DNA from: Taenia hydatigena
Lineage: Eukaryota > Platyhelminthes > Cestoda > Cyclophyllidea > Taeniidae
Direction: 5' to 3'
DNA length: 64,000 nt
Assembly: GCA_036345935.2 (NCBI GenBank)
Contig: JADWOT020000009.1
Location: forward strand, 1,068,287-1,132,286
Shown here: one piece after another, positions 39,012-52,589 of the stretch
Numbering within the stretch: the stretch's first letter is position 1
Layout: every line of letters begins with the position of its first letter
Notes under the pieces: generated by a model
Databases searched by the model: none
Told to the model about the DNA's origin: nothing
What the model saw: the letters and a program-made list of their open reading frames with translations, nothing else
Position numbers and translations under genes: made by a program

Positions 39012-42000
39012 CTTTTAGGTTTAAAGTTACAGAATCTTCGGGTATGGATCTTGGCAATTTTACCTGAGTAGATGGGAAGGGCTTCTCAGTGGCTCCGCCA
39101 TTGTCATCCGATCGCTTTTCCTGGAATCGCTTGGCACCATTCAGGAACTTCCCCCTCGAGCATCACTTGAAAAATTCTTGCCGCTTGAATGAAGGACCCA
39201 TAGGACAACTGCTGGATGCTAAAGTACAGGCTTACTTTAACTTTTTATTAAAAAATCAGTACTTCGATGACCTGATTATTACCACCTGACGCTTCTCTGC
39301 AGTTTTCATTAGGGAGTTTTGAGACTCACCTTTTGCTGCACAAACTTCATGACGCGATGAATTGGCCAACTAAAAGTCATTTTAAAACCCGCCTTTCGGA
39401 ATCAGTAACCATAATTCTATGCAGAACTTTTGAGGACTGACCGGGTACTAATTTGGTATTTTATGTTTTGCTCAGTGTGTCCCCGCTCCTAACAATCGCA
39501 TATCAACTCTAGACCTTCGAAGAGACATTTCATTGAATTGGTTTTTCTCTCAAAGTTTGTAGAGATGGTACAATTTAGGAAGTTTAACATTTGCTCTTTT
39601 GTTGAATACACAAAGTTTTTGCATGCTAGAGGCGTTTCCATTCGATCGCCTAGATGTACCCGTTTTTATGGTTGTGCCCGGAAGCCGATGAGCCCACCAG
39701 CAATGATTCCTCTTTGGTCAGGCGCCCTTACTTCAAACCGTCAGTTGTGGTGGAGGGCTTTAAGCCTCCTTTTATTTTCCTTAACTCCTCAAGGTGTCCC
39801 CCAGTCAGTATTGCCTGAGAGTGCAGGTACCTATTCATCTCTCCCACTCACAAAGGTCACTAAGATTGAGAGGCCCTTTATTCCTACTTTTGTACGTGTC
39901 CGAAGCAGCAGCTTTCGTGATTTCTCTGTGGAGTGTCCTCAAGATTTTTTGTTTTACTGCTCGGACTGGCCTGTGGAAGTTCTCTGTGGAGCGGTAGTGA
40001 CGGTCAGTAGGGAAGAGGATTGAGTTGAAGTATTGCTTAGTCATGTGGATGAATTTCTGTCGTCAACAATTTTCACATGACGCCCTTCGCACTCGTTGCG
40101 TGGACCGATGAGTAAAAAAGTTGGCATTGACTTACGCACCCACGTCCTTAGTAGATACTTCCAGAGTTGGTCAAGACTAGGCCGCTTCTGGTGCTAACAC
40201 AACGTCTACTTCTGGTGAATCATTACGCGATACACGATTGTCTAAATGAAGATATGGAGGCGAATTGATTGTATGATATGCTATGTGAAGCGATGAGCAG
40301 TAAAGTGCCAGACATTTGCCCTGCTCAAGGCTTGTACGCAGTGTACCTACTCCAACCAAATGATCTTGACTCCAATGTGATTGCCGGGTCGCCATTGTCG
40401 AAGTTTACTTGTGATACGCACCCTGTTAAGGTCGTGTTTAGAATGGTTTCAGAGGTCAAGCAATTTACCTTTCTGTAGTGATGTGGATTCCCTCGAGACC
40501 CCAAGCAAAATTATGAATGAACGGAGACTTTGATGCAGATGCCTTTATTTGTCGACGCTCATGCGTGTGAGCCTGCTTCCATGTTGGCCAGACATCGGAT
40601 TCGATATCACCATTATATTGAGGTAATTATGGCGTAGATGGCCGACCCTCTACCAAACCACTTACCAAAACTCTACCCACCAGACCGTTTGGACCGGCAC
40701 TGGTGTGGTGTCGCCTATCCTCCCCTAATGCGCCATTCACCAAAGTGGATTTCGAAAGCCCAACTAACCAAAAAATGTTGCTCTAAAAAGTCTTGCAATG
40801 CTGCTCTCTAGGTGCTTTACACTTGTACATACCTCTTCGAATGTGAAATCCTGTCCAAGGTAGCTGTTGCGAGACCTGCGTATCACCATTCATTTTCTAA
40901 TGGCGTTGCAAATTACAAGAGGGCAAATTGATGCCCAAAAGTGTGGCAAACGTCCTAATGATGTGTTTTAGCGCAGGCCGACGGATCTATCAAGCCCCTA
41001 TTTATTGACTGCTTAGATTCGTATTTGGAGCCCTGGGTTCGCCTGATTTTAAGAGCAATGTGTTAGCAACCATCATTAGTGATTCGCTGCCGGGATTACC
41101 GATGACGTGAGGAATTTGCAGTTCGCCAGATAGGATGACCGCCAAAACAAAACTTTCAAACAGACCTCGGCGAAGAAATAAAATCAGTGTTGATTGGATG
41201 TAAACATTTCATCTCCTTTGCGCAGCTCACACCGCACAAGAAAGTCATCGTGGGCAACAGAGGGTGATGATTTGTTTTAGTTTACTCCCCGTGATTCTAC
41301 GTCTTTTATTTCACGGATGTGCCACCTTATTGCCATTATAGCGCAAAAGAATTAGTTAATAATTAGGGCGCAGGTCTCATGGAAAAGGCGATGGATAGTT
41401 AAGCAAACGCGACTTCATCTGCAGAGAGGACAACGAATGACCCGATTCTATCTCAGCGTCCAAAATAGCCAAGAGGTACCTTAGAGGATTTGTCAAAAGT
41501 GGATGTGAAACATATAGATTCAACAGCCTGTCCAGTCCAGTCGCACCGTTGGCCAACATTTTTAGGCCAATTCAGAAGGTGCTCCGATAACAAGTCATTC
41601 GTTTGCAATTTATCAGACCTTAAATTAGTATGTACAAGGAGACCACATCATCCACCTGCTAGTTGAGTTTCATCTTTGGATAGGCAAGCAATACTGCCCC
41701 ATCTTCCCACTATTCCGTGGTATTTGCTTGTCACACAGGGTGTAAGCCTAAAAAGCGGATTGATCGGAAGTAGACTTCACGGGGTCATACCCTAACATGT
41801 CCTATCATCTAATGGAAGTCAACAGACGGGTTCAAATGCTTCTCCATCTGCTGCCTGTCCGTTTGATGTCAAACGATGAAGCTCACCAGTGTCTCCATTG
41901 TCGGTGAAGAGCATCATGGCATCCTTCACGTTTGTACCACCTTGGCACACTAATCACAACTTATATTGATCCTGCGCCTCCATTAAATCAGCCATGATAA

Positions 42001-45000
42001 CTAGAGACACCTAAAATGGATACAAAATCTGCTACGAGTCTGTGCTGACATCTAGTCGCACGTGCCACTTCTGCCTGTCTGGGGAGGGTAGACCATTGAG
42101 GCATTATTGCGTCGTGTATTCTGTGCTCCATGACACACTCATGTGGCGGAAGGGAGCCCAGAACGACCGACTGGTTCGTCTCCCACACTGCGGTTTATTT
42201 TTCTCCAACTATGCCTACTTCACTGTCAAAGATGCAGGCGACAATCCTCAAAGTGAAAACGGAGCAGAGTTCGTTTCATCACACCCATACCAACGTAATA
42301 CGAAGACATTATACATTGCGTAGATATGGAAGGGGAGCAGTTGGCTACCTGTCTGACTTAGTAAATGATTATGTCCCACACTTTTCTGCTACGTATCGTT
42401 GCCCTTGTTTTGTCGTGGGTTATATGGTGTTGACCACGCAACGAAACTGCGTCGCAGCTGGTTGAGAGGGGATGGAATGCAGATTTGTGATGCATGGTGA
42501 CAGTAGTCACTACTATGGGCTGGCTTCCAGTTACCAGTCGTCGAGACATCTGTGTCCACGTCAATGCTCGGCGAGTCGTACGCTCTAAAAGAACAGTGAA
42601 AACGAGAAAATGAGGAAAGCAGAAAGGAGAGGCTGAGGGAAGGAAGTAGAAAATGCGACAATTCCAAGCCCAACTGTTTGATTAATTAGTCGATCGTGAG
42701 CTCGTGCTATTTGGTAAGGGTACTTCTCAACCCCACCGACAACCGGCATTCATGGTGGCGCCAATGCCTCGGCAATCGTTCCGAGCTCGAATATACTTCC
42801 TCTGCTAACTACCTACGTGCTTAATTCCCTTTTTAACCAATGCAACCCACTTAAACCGAATCAATTGAACCGTCTTGGATGTTGAGCTGAAGCACCACCT
42901 TTGCTCTACTGGGAATATGGCAAACGTGATAGCCAAACGCTGATTTGGGCATTGATTCGCAGACTTCACGATGCTAGGTCATCCAAACGAATGGGTACGT
43001 TTAATCACGCTCATGACCGCACAAGACGTTAAGGGCTTGACGGTTCCACAAACTGGGGTGTGTCTCGTGGTCTCACGCACAACATATCCAGTCGTCTGAC
43101 CTGGATTGCCCACGTGAACACAACACTCCGATGCATCGGATGTTTCCTACGCTTACGAAGTGTTTCATCATTACTGTAATGCCGATGGTGTTGGCGTTAC
43201 TCAAAGCGATTGGAAAAAGTGGAGGTATGCTAGCAGTCACCATCATCTCACGGTTTTCGCCTCCTCCTACTGGTGATGTCAGTTTTGAGACAATGATCTA
43301 AAATCCATCTTGTGAGTTAGATTCGGCACTAACTACGCGCACCAATAAAAGTTTTGATGCATCCAGGAGATACCCGACATAGTAACACAATTACGCATGA
43401 AACGCTATATCCATCCTCCCACTTCAACATATGTATTCCATTTAAGTACAAACTACCAAATAACAAGGTGAGCCTTACGACCATTTTGACAACTGCTAAC
43501 CCAATGTTGAATGATAAACTTCCTCCGACAAGTCGTGCTGGGCGGTTTAGCAATGCAGCATCCCTTCAACATACAGAAAACTGCAGTTACAACCTCACTC
43601 GCTGCAATGGAGTTGAAGCATGCAACACCAGATAGATGTGCAATGCTTATTTTCACCAAAAGGATTAGTCTGGCACAATGCTTTACCACCACTTCCTAAT
43701 GTTTCGATAAGAGCCAATTGAGGTGGTCACTTCATGCGCTCCCATTGCGTTAGCTCCTCTGCTACGACGGTATGACCATTAACTACACAGCGTCAGGGAG
43801 CTGCAATACCATGGTCAAATTGAAGCATAGCTCAACGATTTCTCCCAACATTGCCGCGTTGGGAGTTTGTTTTCATTTTTGTCCAAAGAGCTCTCAACAC
43901 TAATGTGTTTTACACCCCTAAAATGAGCGCTATGACTGGAGGAAGACATCTTTTATTGGGTAGGTCTGAAGAGGATTGAGGGCACTCGGGTTCAGGGTTC
44001 TTTTCCTCCTCGAGAGTCAATGGCTCCCGCTCAGTCACACGGTCCGACTGTAATGATCGTTCTTCGCCCTAAAGGTACATTCAAACAGGCACGCATTCCA
44101 TAACACCCCACTTTTTAGCATCTTCGTCGGGGCTCTCTCGATGGGTGGCATCTACATCTGTTACTTTCAGCAACCTTCTTTCTCCCCTTAACACGTATCC
44201 AACCAAGGGAAGCACAGATCCTCCTTTTTCGTACTATTCTCAAATTGCCACTTTATCCGCACAATGGCTTGTTCGAGATCTACAATGCACTAGTTCCGTA
44301 GGAGGAACGACTCGTTCGCACTTCGAGAGGGTTACAAGCTCGGCCAAAATAATTACAAGACTCTCAAATTGGCAGCATTTACGCACACTACTTTGTTCCA
44401 CCTGTCAAACGAATTCGCCTCAAAAGTCCGTCCTTCAACTCAGTTACAACGCTAAACCACTCCCCACTGAAATCAAACCACTGTTACCCTAGAATTGTAG
44501 CATTCTACTGCAGATCTCACCCTCTGAAGACACAAATGCTTCAAACTACTCTGATCCAGCTAAGTAGCTGGCATCTTTAAGGAAGGCAGTCCAGACTTAA
44601 GAACCCCTCTAATTCATGCAAGCGTTATCATCGGGAGGTGGTTCGGATTGCAGATTTTGAGAGCCATGCTTCTCAACACCCCAATGCATTGTCGGCAAGT
44701 CCGGATCATTGGACAATGTGCGGCCAATTGTAAGCCGGCAATGTTAGAGGCAAATTTACCCCCAAATTCACGTCTTAACCAACTGATCACTCATCGCCAT
44801 GGCTCGCTTATCATAATAACCTATATTTTCACATAAAGGAACAGTCGTTGAGCAAATTGACATCTACTGCTATCCAGGCCGTACTTTGTGCTTGTGTGCA
44901 CTACTTTCAAGCTCGTCTTGGCGGACGTTGGTACGGGCAGTGTAGTAACTTCCGTCTGCTAGGCTGTAGTCAGAAGAAAGGCAATACTGAACACTCCAGT

Positions 45001-48000
45001 GGAGTTTACTTAAGCACTGCCCTCCCCAAAATTTGGAGGGAAAACGAAGCTTCTATGAAACTATTCAAAAGTACTCCATTCAGACCACTAAAAAAGTTCA
45101 TTTCAACCAAATGAAAACAGACATAAATTGTGAAGATAGTTGCAGTGGAATAAAGGAAATAGAATACAGATTGTAGGAATATAAACGAATTCCCCTTACT
45201 GAAGCATTTGAAAGCATCCCACAAAGTTGCTGACATTGCTAGCCTCTTGGCGAGGAATGAATATGTCTCTCTGCCTCCTTTCCTTTCTGCGTTGGCTTAG
45301 CTCCTGTAAAAATGTGTGGGTCTCTGGCAATAGAACATGGCTAAAGAATCAACGAAGCCCATTGTGACACAAGTTGTGCAAAATCAACACACATTTTACC
45401 GTCTTCATTAAGATCCAATGAGTTACCTTGTTGAAATGGGCAATTGAAAGCACAAATCCAGCTGCTTACCAGCAAACAGCGAAACAGCAACCATGTCCAC
45501 TTTACTGGTCGTGGCAGCTTTCACAGATGACGTGCCCATTGGTCATAAGAGGGCTTAAATAACTCACATTGATGGAATTGGTAGTTAGAGAAGTGACTGG
45601 TGGGTAATGTTGCTGGGGGATTGCCACCTGCTCCAACAACTGCATGTAACCTCTTCACACATCTCACCGTGGTGCAGCATTTCATTTTCTGCTCCGACCT
45701 CGCATCGAAGACCAGCACTTTGCTCCACTTTGCTCTGTGCGAATCAAATAGAAGCACGCGCTCAAAGGCGCCAATTTATGGGCATTCGTTTTGCTAAGAA
45801 GTATAGGGTAGGAGGAGCCAAGGAGAAAATCCGACACTAAAAATCAACTATCAATTTCTACCAACTTTGCGAGCTAGTTGGAAACCCATTGCTCTCTCAC
45901 TTGCATGACATTCGCCCCACCCTGCTGCATGCAGGTAGCAAGGCGGATCGTACTTCCCTTGGTTGAGAGTTTGTGTGGTGTCAGACCATCACTTTGAATT
46001 ACGACCTCGTTTAAATGGAGCTCTTGTCTCAATTTGTCCATGTTTGCAAGAGAGAAGGGATTGCACTCAACCAAAAAGACAAATAACAGACATGCCATTG
46101 GATATTACAACATCAGACGGCCCAAAGTGTCATTTGATGAGCAGCCCCTTTCGACGGGCCAATCTCACTTAATGATGATCACCTATTTCCCAATGCCTTT
46201 AGCATGATTCGAATTCCTATTTTCTACAACTCACATCTGATACATCAATGACCCATAACTTTCCCAACCAAAAACAAAATTGTAAGGTGTTTGCTACGTA
46301 ATTAGTAGAAATGTTGGGTAGTTAAGTAGTATTTGGCGTTTGGAGGCTACAGTGGCGCGTCCTTCTTGGCTTCACATGACATTTCACACACCTTTCGAAT
46401 ATCAGTCATTCTATTTGTGGCTAAACAATCTTGTATAGCATTTTAGCAAGTCACAGACTTTCACCATCACCTGACACTTCAACTCATTCCGCAAGTCACC
46501 ATGACAAATATACTCATTTGACTATCACCGGCATTCATGCCTAATACGTATTTCACCTTAAGTACAACCATGCTTAAAAGGCATGAACGTGGACAAGTGG
46601 CATAATAAGATCTCATTTGAACACAATTTTGATCTCTTTAACAGCATAGCGTGCTAGCGAGAAACAGTTAAACCTCAGGCTAGACGAACTGTTTCAGTTT
46701 CCTTGATCCCATCAATTCAAGTCAGCATGATCATTCACATGAGTAAAAGTATGGTATAAATGCAGCGTAAAGTTCCAATTGCACCTTACATCACTAGAAG
46801 ATAAAACTATTTGGTTTCTAGTAAGGACAAATTAAATGGTAACTTTACAGGTTTTGCTCACAATCTTTGATTGCAAATGCGAACTACTTCAAGAGGGTTA
46901 TTGTGACTGCCGATTCGAGAGGTGACCAAGTAAAATGCCCTTATTAAAAGAGACTATTAAAATCGAATTTTATTCAGTGAATAGCATTGAATACTAATGA
47001 AGAATTTGGAATTGCAATGAAGGTAACAAGAAACAGGAAATCTCGAAAATATGTCGCAGTGTCATGCTTTTCGCTATAGGTTAGTTGAAGCTATAGTTTT
47101 CCTCACAAACCGTTGCTAAGTCCTCGCAAACTTTTGTAGGGGTTAAACCATCGGCAAGAAAGTCCACCTTCGTTAGTAGCCTTGAAGGCAAAATAGCAAC
47201 AGCGGAAGAGCTGCACAAACTGAAGAATCAATGCGTCGCAGAAAAAGTGGATTGGCTCGTCGTGACCTTGAAACCACACTGATGCATGAATATATGCGCT
47301 GGAAGTCGTGCCGCTCCTCGATTGCGTGGCTGGCCTACATCTGCAGCTCCCTTGTACCGATCGACGGGAACGTCGTGAGGTCTAGTCTTCGACTCTTATT
47401 TCGGATCGCATTTTGAGCAGGCCTTATTGATGTTCATCTTTCGCACGAATGGCTCTTTACTTCTCCTTGCTTCGCTTAGACAGGAACGCTTTTAATTTGC
47501 ACTAGACTCCCCATGTCATAGCCAAATTCTTATTCGAACGTAAAAATAAAATATGCCTCGGAACCTATATCAATATTAGGAAGGTGTTCATGCATTCGTC
47601 CTATCATACAAAATTTCAGAAGCATGCGTGGCTTTGGAGTATCGCTGATCCGTTACAAGTAGCCATTCACTAAAGTTTGCAAGTGTTTTGTGCTGCAGTC
47701 CTTAGAGTGCAGAAATGCTTCAATTTTGTTGGTAACAGATTATTGAGGGATTGCGTTGAGCGGTTGATAATTATACGCCCACTTTGTATGAGCAGTCACG
47801 CAAACCCCTTCTCCAGGGCCACAGAGGCTAGTGAGCTATTGAACTTGCAATTATGCTTTCACGCCTGCCAACCAGAAGTGTGGGCTTCTTGCAATCACAG
47901 TAACGGTGAATTCTAATCCTCGAATGGTTTGTTAGGCTCTTACAATAGACACTTGATGGTGCAGCCTGATGTGTGGGTGTAATTAGGGAAGGTGTAGGTC

Positions 48001-49017
48001 AGTGACCTAAACTAAGAGTTGCCACCTTGCCTTGCAATGCGTGAGAGAAACAAGCTGTCAATTGCTTTACTCAGTGTAAGTCTTGATAGCGAAAGTATTT
48101 GAGTCGGTTCATCGCGATCACTCGAATGGGCTGTTCACTCAAATCACTTGCACGTAGCTCACTTGCCGAATTATAGTGTCTTGGAATTCAAAGATTGCTC
48201 GTCTCTTGTTTAACCAACGTTCAAGATTCTTGTTTTAGGTATGGCTCGGGGATCCATCATCCTCTACACTATTGGAGACTGTCAACATGCCCTAGAATTA
48301 CAGTCACCTTAATTTCGCATTGCAGCGGCAGCATCATAGAGGTGATTAGCGAGCCGAAAGTGTTTGACGGATTGCAGTGAAGAGCTTGAACCGATCTTAG
48401 CCTAATTCAGGCATCTTGTTTCATCGGCTTCGTAAACAGCTCCACCTTCAGATGACTTCTCCAGCATCGCAACGAACATTTATGAAGGACCTGCAGCAGC
48501 TCTACAGGACAATTGACGCCTTGGCCAACGGCCAGGCGTCCATCGTGGGAATCGATGAGATGACAGTCAAGGTTTCTCTGCGACCCAAATCCGGTTACAA
48601 TGTCCACGCAGTGTTCCTGTTGACAGTAAGATCTTCGACGCTTAATCTACTACTTGTATTTGTCTACCAATTCTTCATTGTATTTCTCCATTTATAAATT
48701 GTGCACTGATTGGGTACTAAGGAGGTCTGCGTCAATACTAATAATTGTGCAATTTCGCCGCATCTGCAATGCAAATGCCTTCATTGGTGAAGTAGTGGGC
48801 ACTTGACACTGCTCAAGTACTTCATTAAAAGCACACAAACAATGATTAGTTTTAGATAAAGTGTTGTCCTGCATATTCTAACACTTGTCCAGATGTGACC
48901 TTCGATCCACCCATATTTCATCCCAACATTGACCCATCAAGTGGGTTCCTGTGTCTAAGCCTTCTCAGTGAATGGCGAAGGTAAGTAAAGTCACGTTGGT
49001 TGAAACATTCAAGCAAT
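39012..49017 (+). repeat. Left arm of a giant inverted repeat (palindrome)
   Basis: Every base at position x in this arm pairs with 103012 minus x in the right arm, so the arms match over at least 10,006 bp with no net insertion or deletion. I found nine single-base differences by eye, at 41611, 42773, 42963, 43349, 43582, 45220, 45263, 45264 and 48502, or about 99.9% identity. The inner edge is sharp: identity ends at AAGCAAT (49011-49017). The outer edge cannot be seen because the partner arm leaves the window. Apart from the UBC exons near the inner end I recognise no gene. Open frames at 39089-39289 and 39538-40023 look faintly coding but match no family. One frame (45006-45236, minus) is intact here and interrupted by TAG in the other arm, which argues against its being a gene. 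Confidence 0.97.
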
Positions 49018-49629
49018 CCACGGTAGATGAAAACTATCAGATAGCAAATGAGATCCGCAAACGCGAAAGAGGAAACAGAAGAGCTTCATTATTCCGGATT
49101 TTGATTTGGATTCTAGGATGCAGGTGTAGGGCATGGAAGCAGAGTCATGAACACCATTTTAAGCTGTAAAGATGGCTTTATTTGCTTACCTTGAAAATTA
49201 CTTCCATTTTTGGCTCACCTATTTTATAGCTGCTACAGTCTGATAGATTTGGTGAAGGCAGTTATCTACCTCATTCATCACCCTGTCTTCGACTCGCCGG
49301 TCCATTCCTTAGGAGTAGCTAAAAATCCTGCCCAGTTGGCTAGGCAGACGATGCGTCTGCTTGCTGGTCTTCCGGTCAACGGGCTCAGCTTCCCACCCAA
49401 CTCCGCGTGGGTCGAGTGGGCTCGCGTTAACGATTGTCTGCCCAGTGAAGAGGAGGAGATGGAGGAGGCGGAGGTAGAGGTTGAAAGAAATATGGAACTT
49501 GATCGGGAAGGCGAAGAAATTTACGAGTCCGTCAACACTGTGTCCTCAGATGATAGGGTAAATGAAGTGACCAGTTCTGTAAATAATGTCGCAAAAATGT
49601 TGCTTCTGGATTTACTTGCAAAACATTAA
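48411..49629 (+). CDS. Ubiquitin-conjugating (UBC/E2-like) protein, 5' end not found
   Basis: E2 enzymes carry ubiquitin or a related modifier on a catalytic cysteine and pass it to targets with E3 ligases. Three joinable exons are seen: 48411-48625, 48856-48980 and 49230-49629, all GT-AG and in frame. The first gives an alpha helix and the strand LRPKSGYNVHAVFLL. The second gives the YP-like loop, DVTFDPPIFHPNI and the expected active-site Cys in SSGFLCLSLLSEW, nine residues after the Asn of HPN. The third gives the C-terminal helices and a long Glu-rich tail. The HPN-to-Cys spacing and divergent core recall UBE2U-type rather than canonical E2s. An alternative donor at 49557 with acceptor 49645 would change the last residues. 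Upstream exons with the start codon were not identified. The gene begins in the left palindrome arm and ends in the spacer; the arm boundary lies in its second intron. Confidence 0.8.
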
Positions 49630-49645
49630 TGTTTTACTGTCTTAG

Positions 49646-51002
49646 GTGTCCACTAATGAGGCATTTTATTGCCTCCCCCGACATTACATCTGACACCGTG
49701 CCATCTGTTGCGAAAATCCGCTATTTTCTTGCATCTAAAGATGAAGATATTTCCTGGCATCCTTATAGAAGCCGCTGGACACCATTCAAAGTTGAATCAC
49801 AACGAGTTCTTATCTGGCCTCCTAGCGATAACAAAAAATGGACATCTGTACAGTCTTCTACTTCATTGAATTTTTGGGAACCCATCATCATCGAAGTGAT
49901 TTTGGTGAACAGTACAACACTCTCTTCATTGGCAGTGTCTTACGCGAACATCAGTCTCAACCTGAATCGAGACTTTTCCGTGAATTTGCCTCCAACAACG
50001 GAGTGTATGGATTGCCAACGTCACTACTTTTACACAGAAGAATTCATTAACGCAGGTCTAGCTTTGCTGTGGAAGTGGGTTTTTCGTCAAACCCGATGGC
50101 CTATTCGGTTTAGGGCATCCTAGCCCCACCATGGCGAGCCAGTTCAGGCCAAATGATGTCGGATATCTGTCACTTTTGCGCAAAGAATCAAGACACCAGT
50201 AACCTCGTTCTCCTCGATTTCATGGTGAGCCATCTGACCTCAGGAATTTCATGTAACGGTCTACATGCATGTGTTATTTTTAATGAGGAGTTCGGGTTTC
50301 GTTACCTGCATGAAAAGACTTGAAACCTAACGTACGGTAGGTGGATTCCTTGAAAGTCTGAAAGTCTCTTATTGGCCCTGCTATTAAGTGCGGTTCGTTG
50401 CCTAGATGAATGCGTTTATGACTGTATGGCGTGAGCGTGTGAAGTGGAGTTTAACAATGCAGGTGATGCAGACGGTAAGTTGTTTGTGTGCATGCGCAGG
50501 CGCTGTCACCGCTGTCGCCTCTGCTCAACCTGATGCAAAATCATGCTTCACCGAGACCTCGGCTCACTGGCGTTCTCTGGATGACGCCGTTTGATGCTCT
50601 CTCGCCCTTCTACCAAGTGCCCGTCCCCCCAAGGAACAGCAGAAGGACATTGAAAATGGAGAGCATGAAGATGGAGGTGGCGCCTACCCCACACCTATTA
50701 GTCTGCGCTTCCTTGCTACCACCGCCTTCCTCACGAACTGGGTGGCATGGCTGTCACGGATGGAGAACTACGCGACCCTTGGTATGTCGCGATTTCGTCC
50801 GATGCTCATAAGCTGCGTGCGTGCTGCAACCCTTTGGCTTGGGCTGTGGTCAGGCTCCTCTCCAGGACCTTTGGCCCATGTGGCTGCTCCGCCGTCTTCT
50901 CACCCTTTCCCTGAGACTCTCTCAACTACACATCCCCTTCCTCCACCTCAACCACCAGCATCTGCGATACCTATTCCCCTTCCCCGACCCCGACGAGATA
51001 TA
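49646..51002 (+). other. Unidentified coding-like stretch in the spacer
   Basis: Several overlapping open frames run through this stretch. Frame 49629-50123 has 164 codons without a stop and contains IRYFLASKDEDISW. It is followed by possible exons at about 50406-50476 and 50490-51002, the last ending HLRYLFPFPDPDEI. The reading switches frame near a run of six C at about 50626-50631, so I could not assemble one convincing model. Composition (long open frames, hydrophobic alternation, possible GT-AG pairs) suggests a real gene downstream of the UBC gene or a decayed one. I do not recognise the family and assign no function. Confidence 0.3.
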
Positions 51003-52589
51003 AAGTTGAACTTCTCCTTAATTCCTTGCACCCTTCATTTTCATCACCCTGCCCACAGAAGGGCTTTATTAAACTCGATTTTTTGACTTGTTTGAACAGG
51101 TGCATCTTTATAAGGTCGTGAAACATCATATTTACCATCCTAGCACACATTTTATTGCCTTTAAATGCAATTGCATGCAACATGATCGTGGATTTGCGTC
51201 CTCTAAGAGAGTAGCAATAAGAGATTGCAGGAAAGTAGTTCGCATTCCATTTGCCACAATTTGCGAAGTTAAGTAATGCTGCGGTTTGCTCAATGCTGTT
51301 ATTACCAAATTGGCTTGCCTATGATTTTGCGTTGGGAATTAGGAGCACAAATATCCACTAAGATGTTCTAACAGACACAGAGAAGAAAGCGTCAATCTGG
51401 AGTTAAAAAGGTAAGGGAAGAGAAGAGTTCACCCAAGCCGATTAGCAAAGTTGAATTGTCCAAAAAATTGCGAATGCGCACTAACTTCTGTGTGGAATAA
51501 TGAATCGTTACTACATTCTTTCACTTGTAGATTGCAAAGTAGGCGGCAACCTTATTCGCCGTGCCATTTAAGGGGCAGCCGAGGGAGTAGAAATGGATGC
51601 CTCAATATACCTGAGTAAACGCGACTGCAAGAGAGAACATTGTGCTATATTCCGTGCTAAAATTTGGAAATAGAAAATGCGCGCGAGATTGGCGAAATGA
51701 TTGATGTGAAGACTAGGCCAAAAAGTCCCGACTTCATGGCATGTGTTAACAACAGATGATAACTTCAAAGGCAAGATCGAATGATGACCGAGGGGGATGC
51801 CATTTTACCTGAATTGACAGGTGGCACACTGCTTTAATTGCGCTCTTCGAAGTACCCCAATATGTAAGTGGTTAGTGATACACATGCTAACCAACAAACA
51901 CGTATTCAATGAATAAAGTAACACTGAGGAAAGTTCACAGGGATGTCTCGGCTCCATCGAGATCATGTCTACCCACCTGCACTCATCTGACGCCGCAACC
52001 GGTCCCCTCTGTTATAGCGTAATCTTGTTGAATGGTCTGAAAAATAAACTTGCAATTACAAACTCAATGGGCACCGTGTGCGTTTAGCTAGTCGGTCCAC
52101 ACATTAGGACTTCAGAGCACTCGGCTTTTATATCTAAAGAATACGAAAAGCATCGCTGTGTGAATGTCTTTGCACAGTGACAAAGCGTTTCCTTGAAACT
52201 CGTTTGCGTGCTTTGTGGGTTCGTTCGAGGGACCGATTGATGGACAACTGACGCTTTCCTTTTGTCGACTACGCGCTCCAATAACTGTCCACCTCCTCCT
52301 GATTGAGATGTCTAGCATTCTGCACCGACAATTTTACATCCGCGGACATATGGCACTTTTCTCGATCTCCTTGATTTAACTTGTAGGTGGGTGCTGCTTG
52401 AAAATTTGCAGTTTTCTATAAGCCTTGCCATTTTGCATTCTGTCCATTGCGCATCCAGTTTTTTGATCGTACTTAGTAAAGTGACTTAGGCTAACGACGG
52501 CGATCAAGTCAACGTATTGTGAGCACGAGTGTGATGGCATACCGCAGTGCGAGGAGAGGCGACCTTGCGGTTGGGAAATTCACTTTGCT
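51003..52589. other. Non-coding part of the spacer
   Basis: No open frame with splice support, no repeat and no recognisable domain on either strand. Confidence 0.5.

Noticed and set aside
42042..44492. Several 90-115 codon frames on both strands in the palindrome arms
   Set aside because: They overlap on opposite strands, have no splice logic and no family resemblance. The mirrored arm simply duplicates every frame.
47140..47416. Two coding-like frames considered as upstream exons of the UBC gene
   Set aside because: Neither joins the exon at 48411 with consistent phase and convincing donor, and neither resembles the start of a UBC domain.
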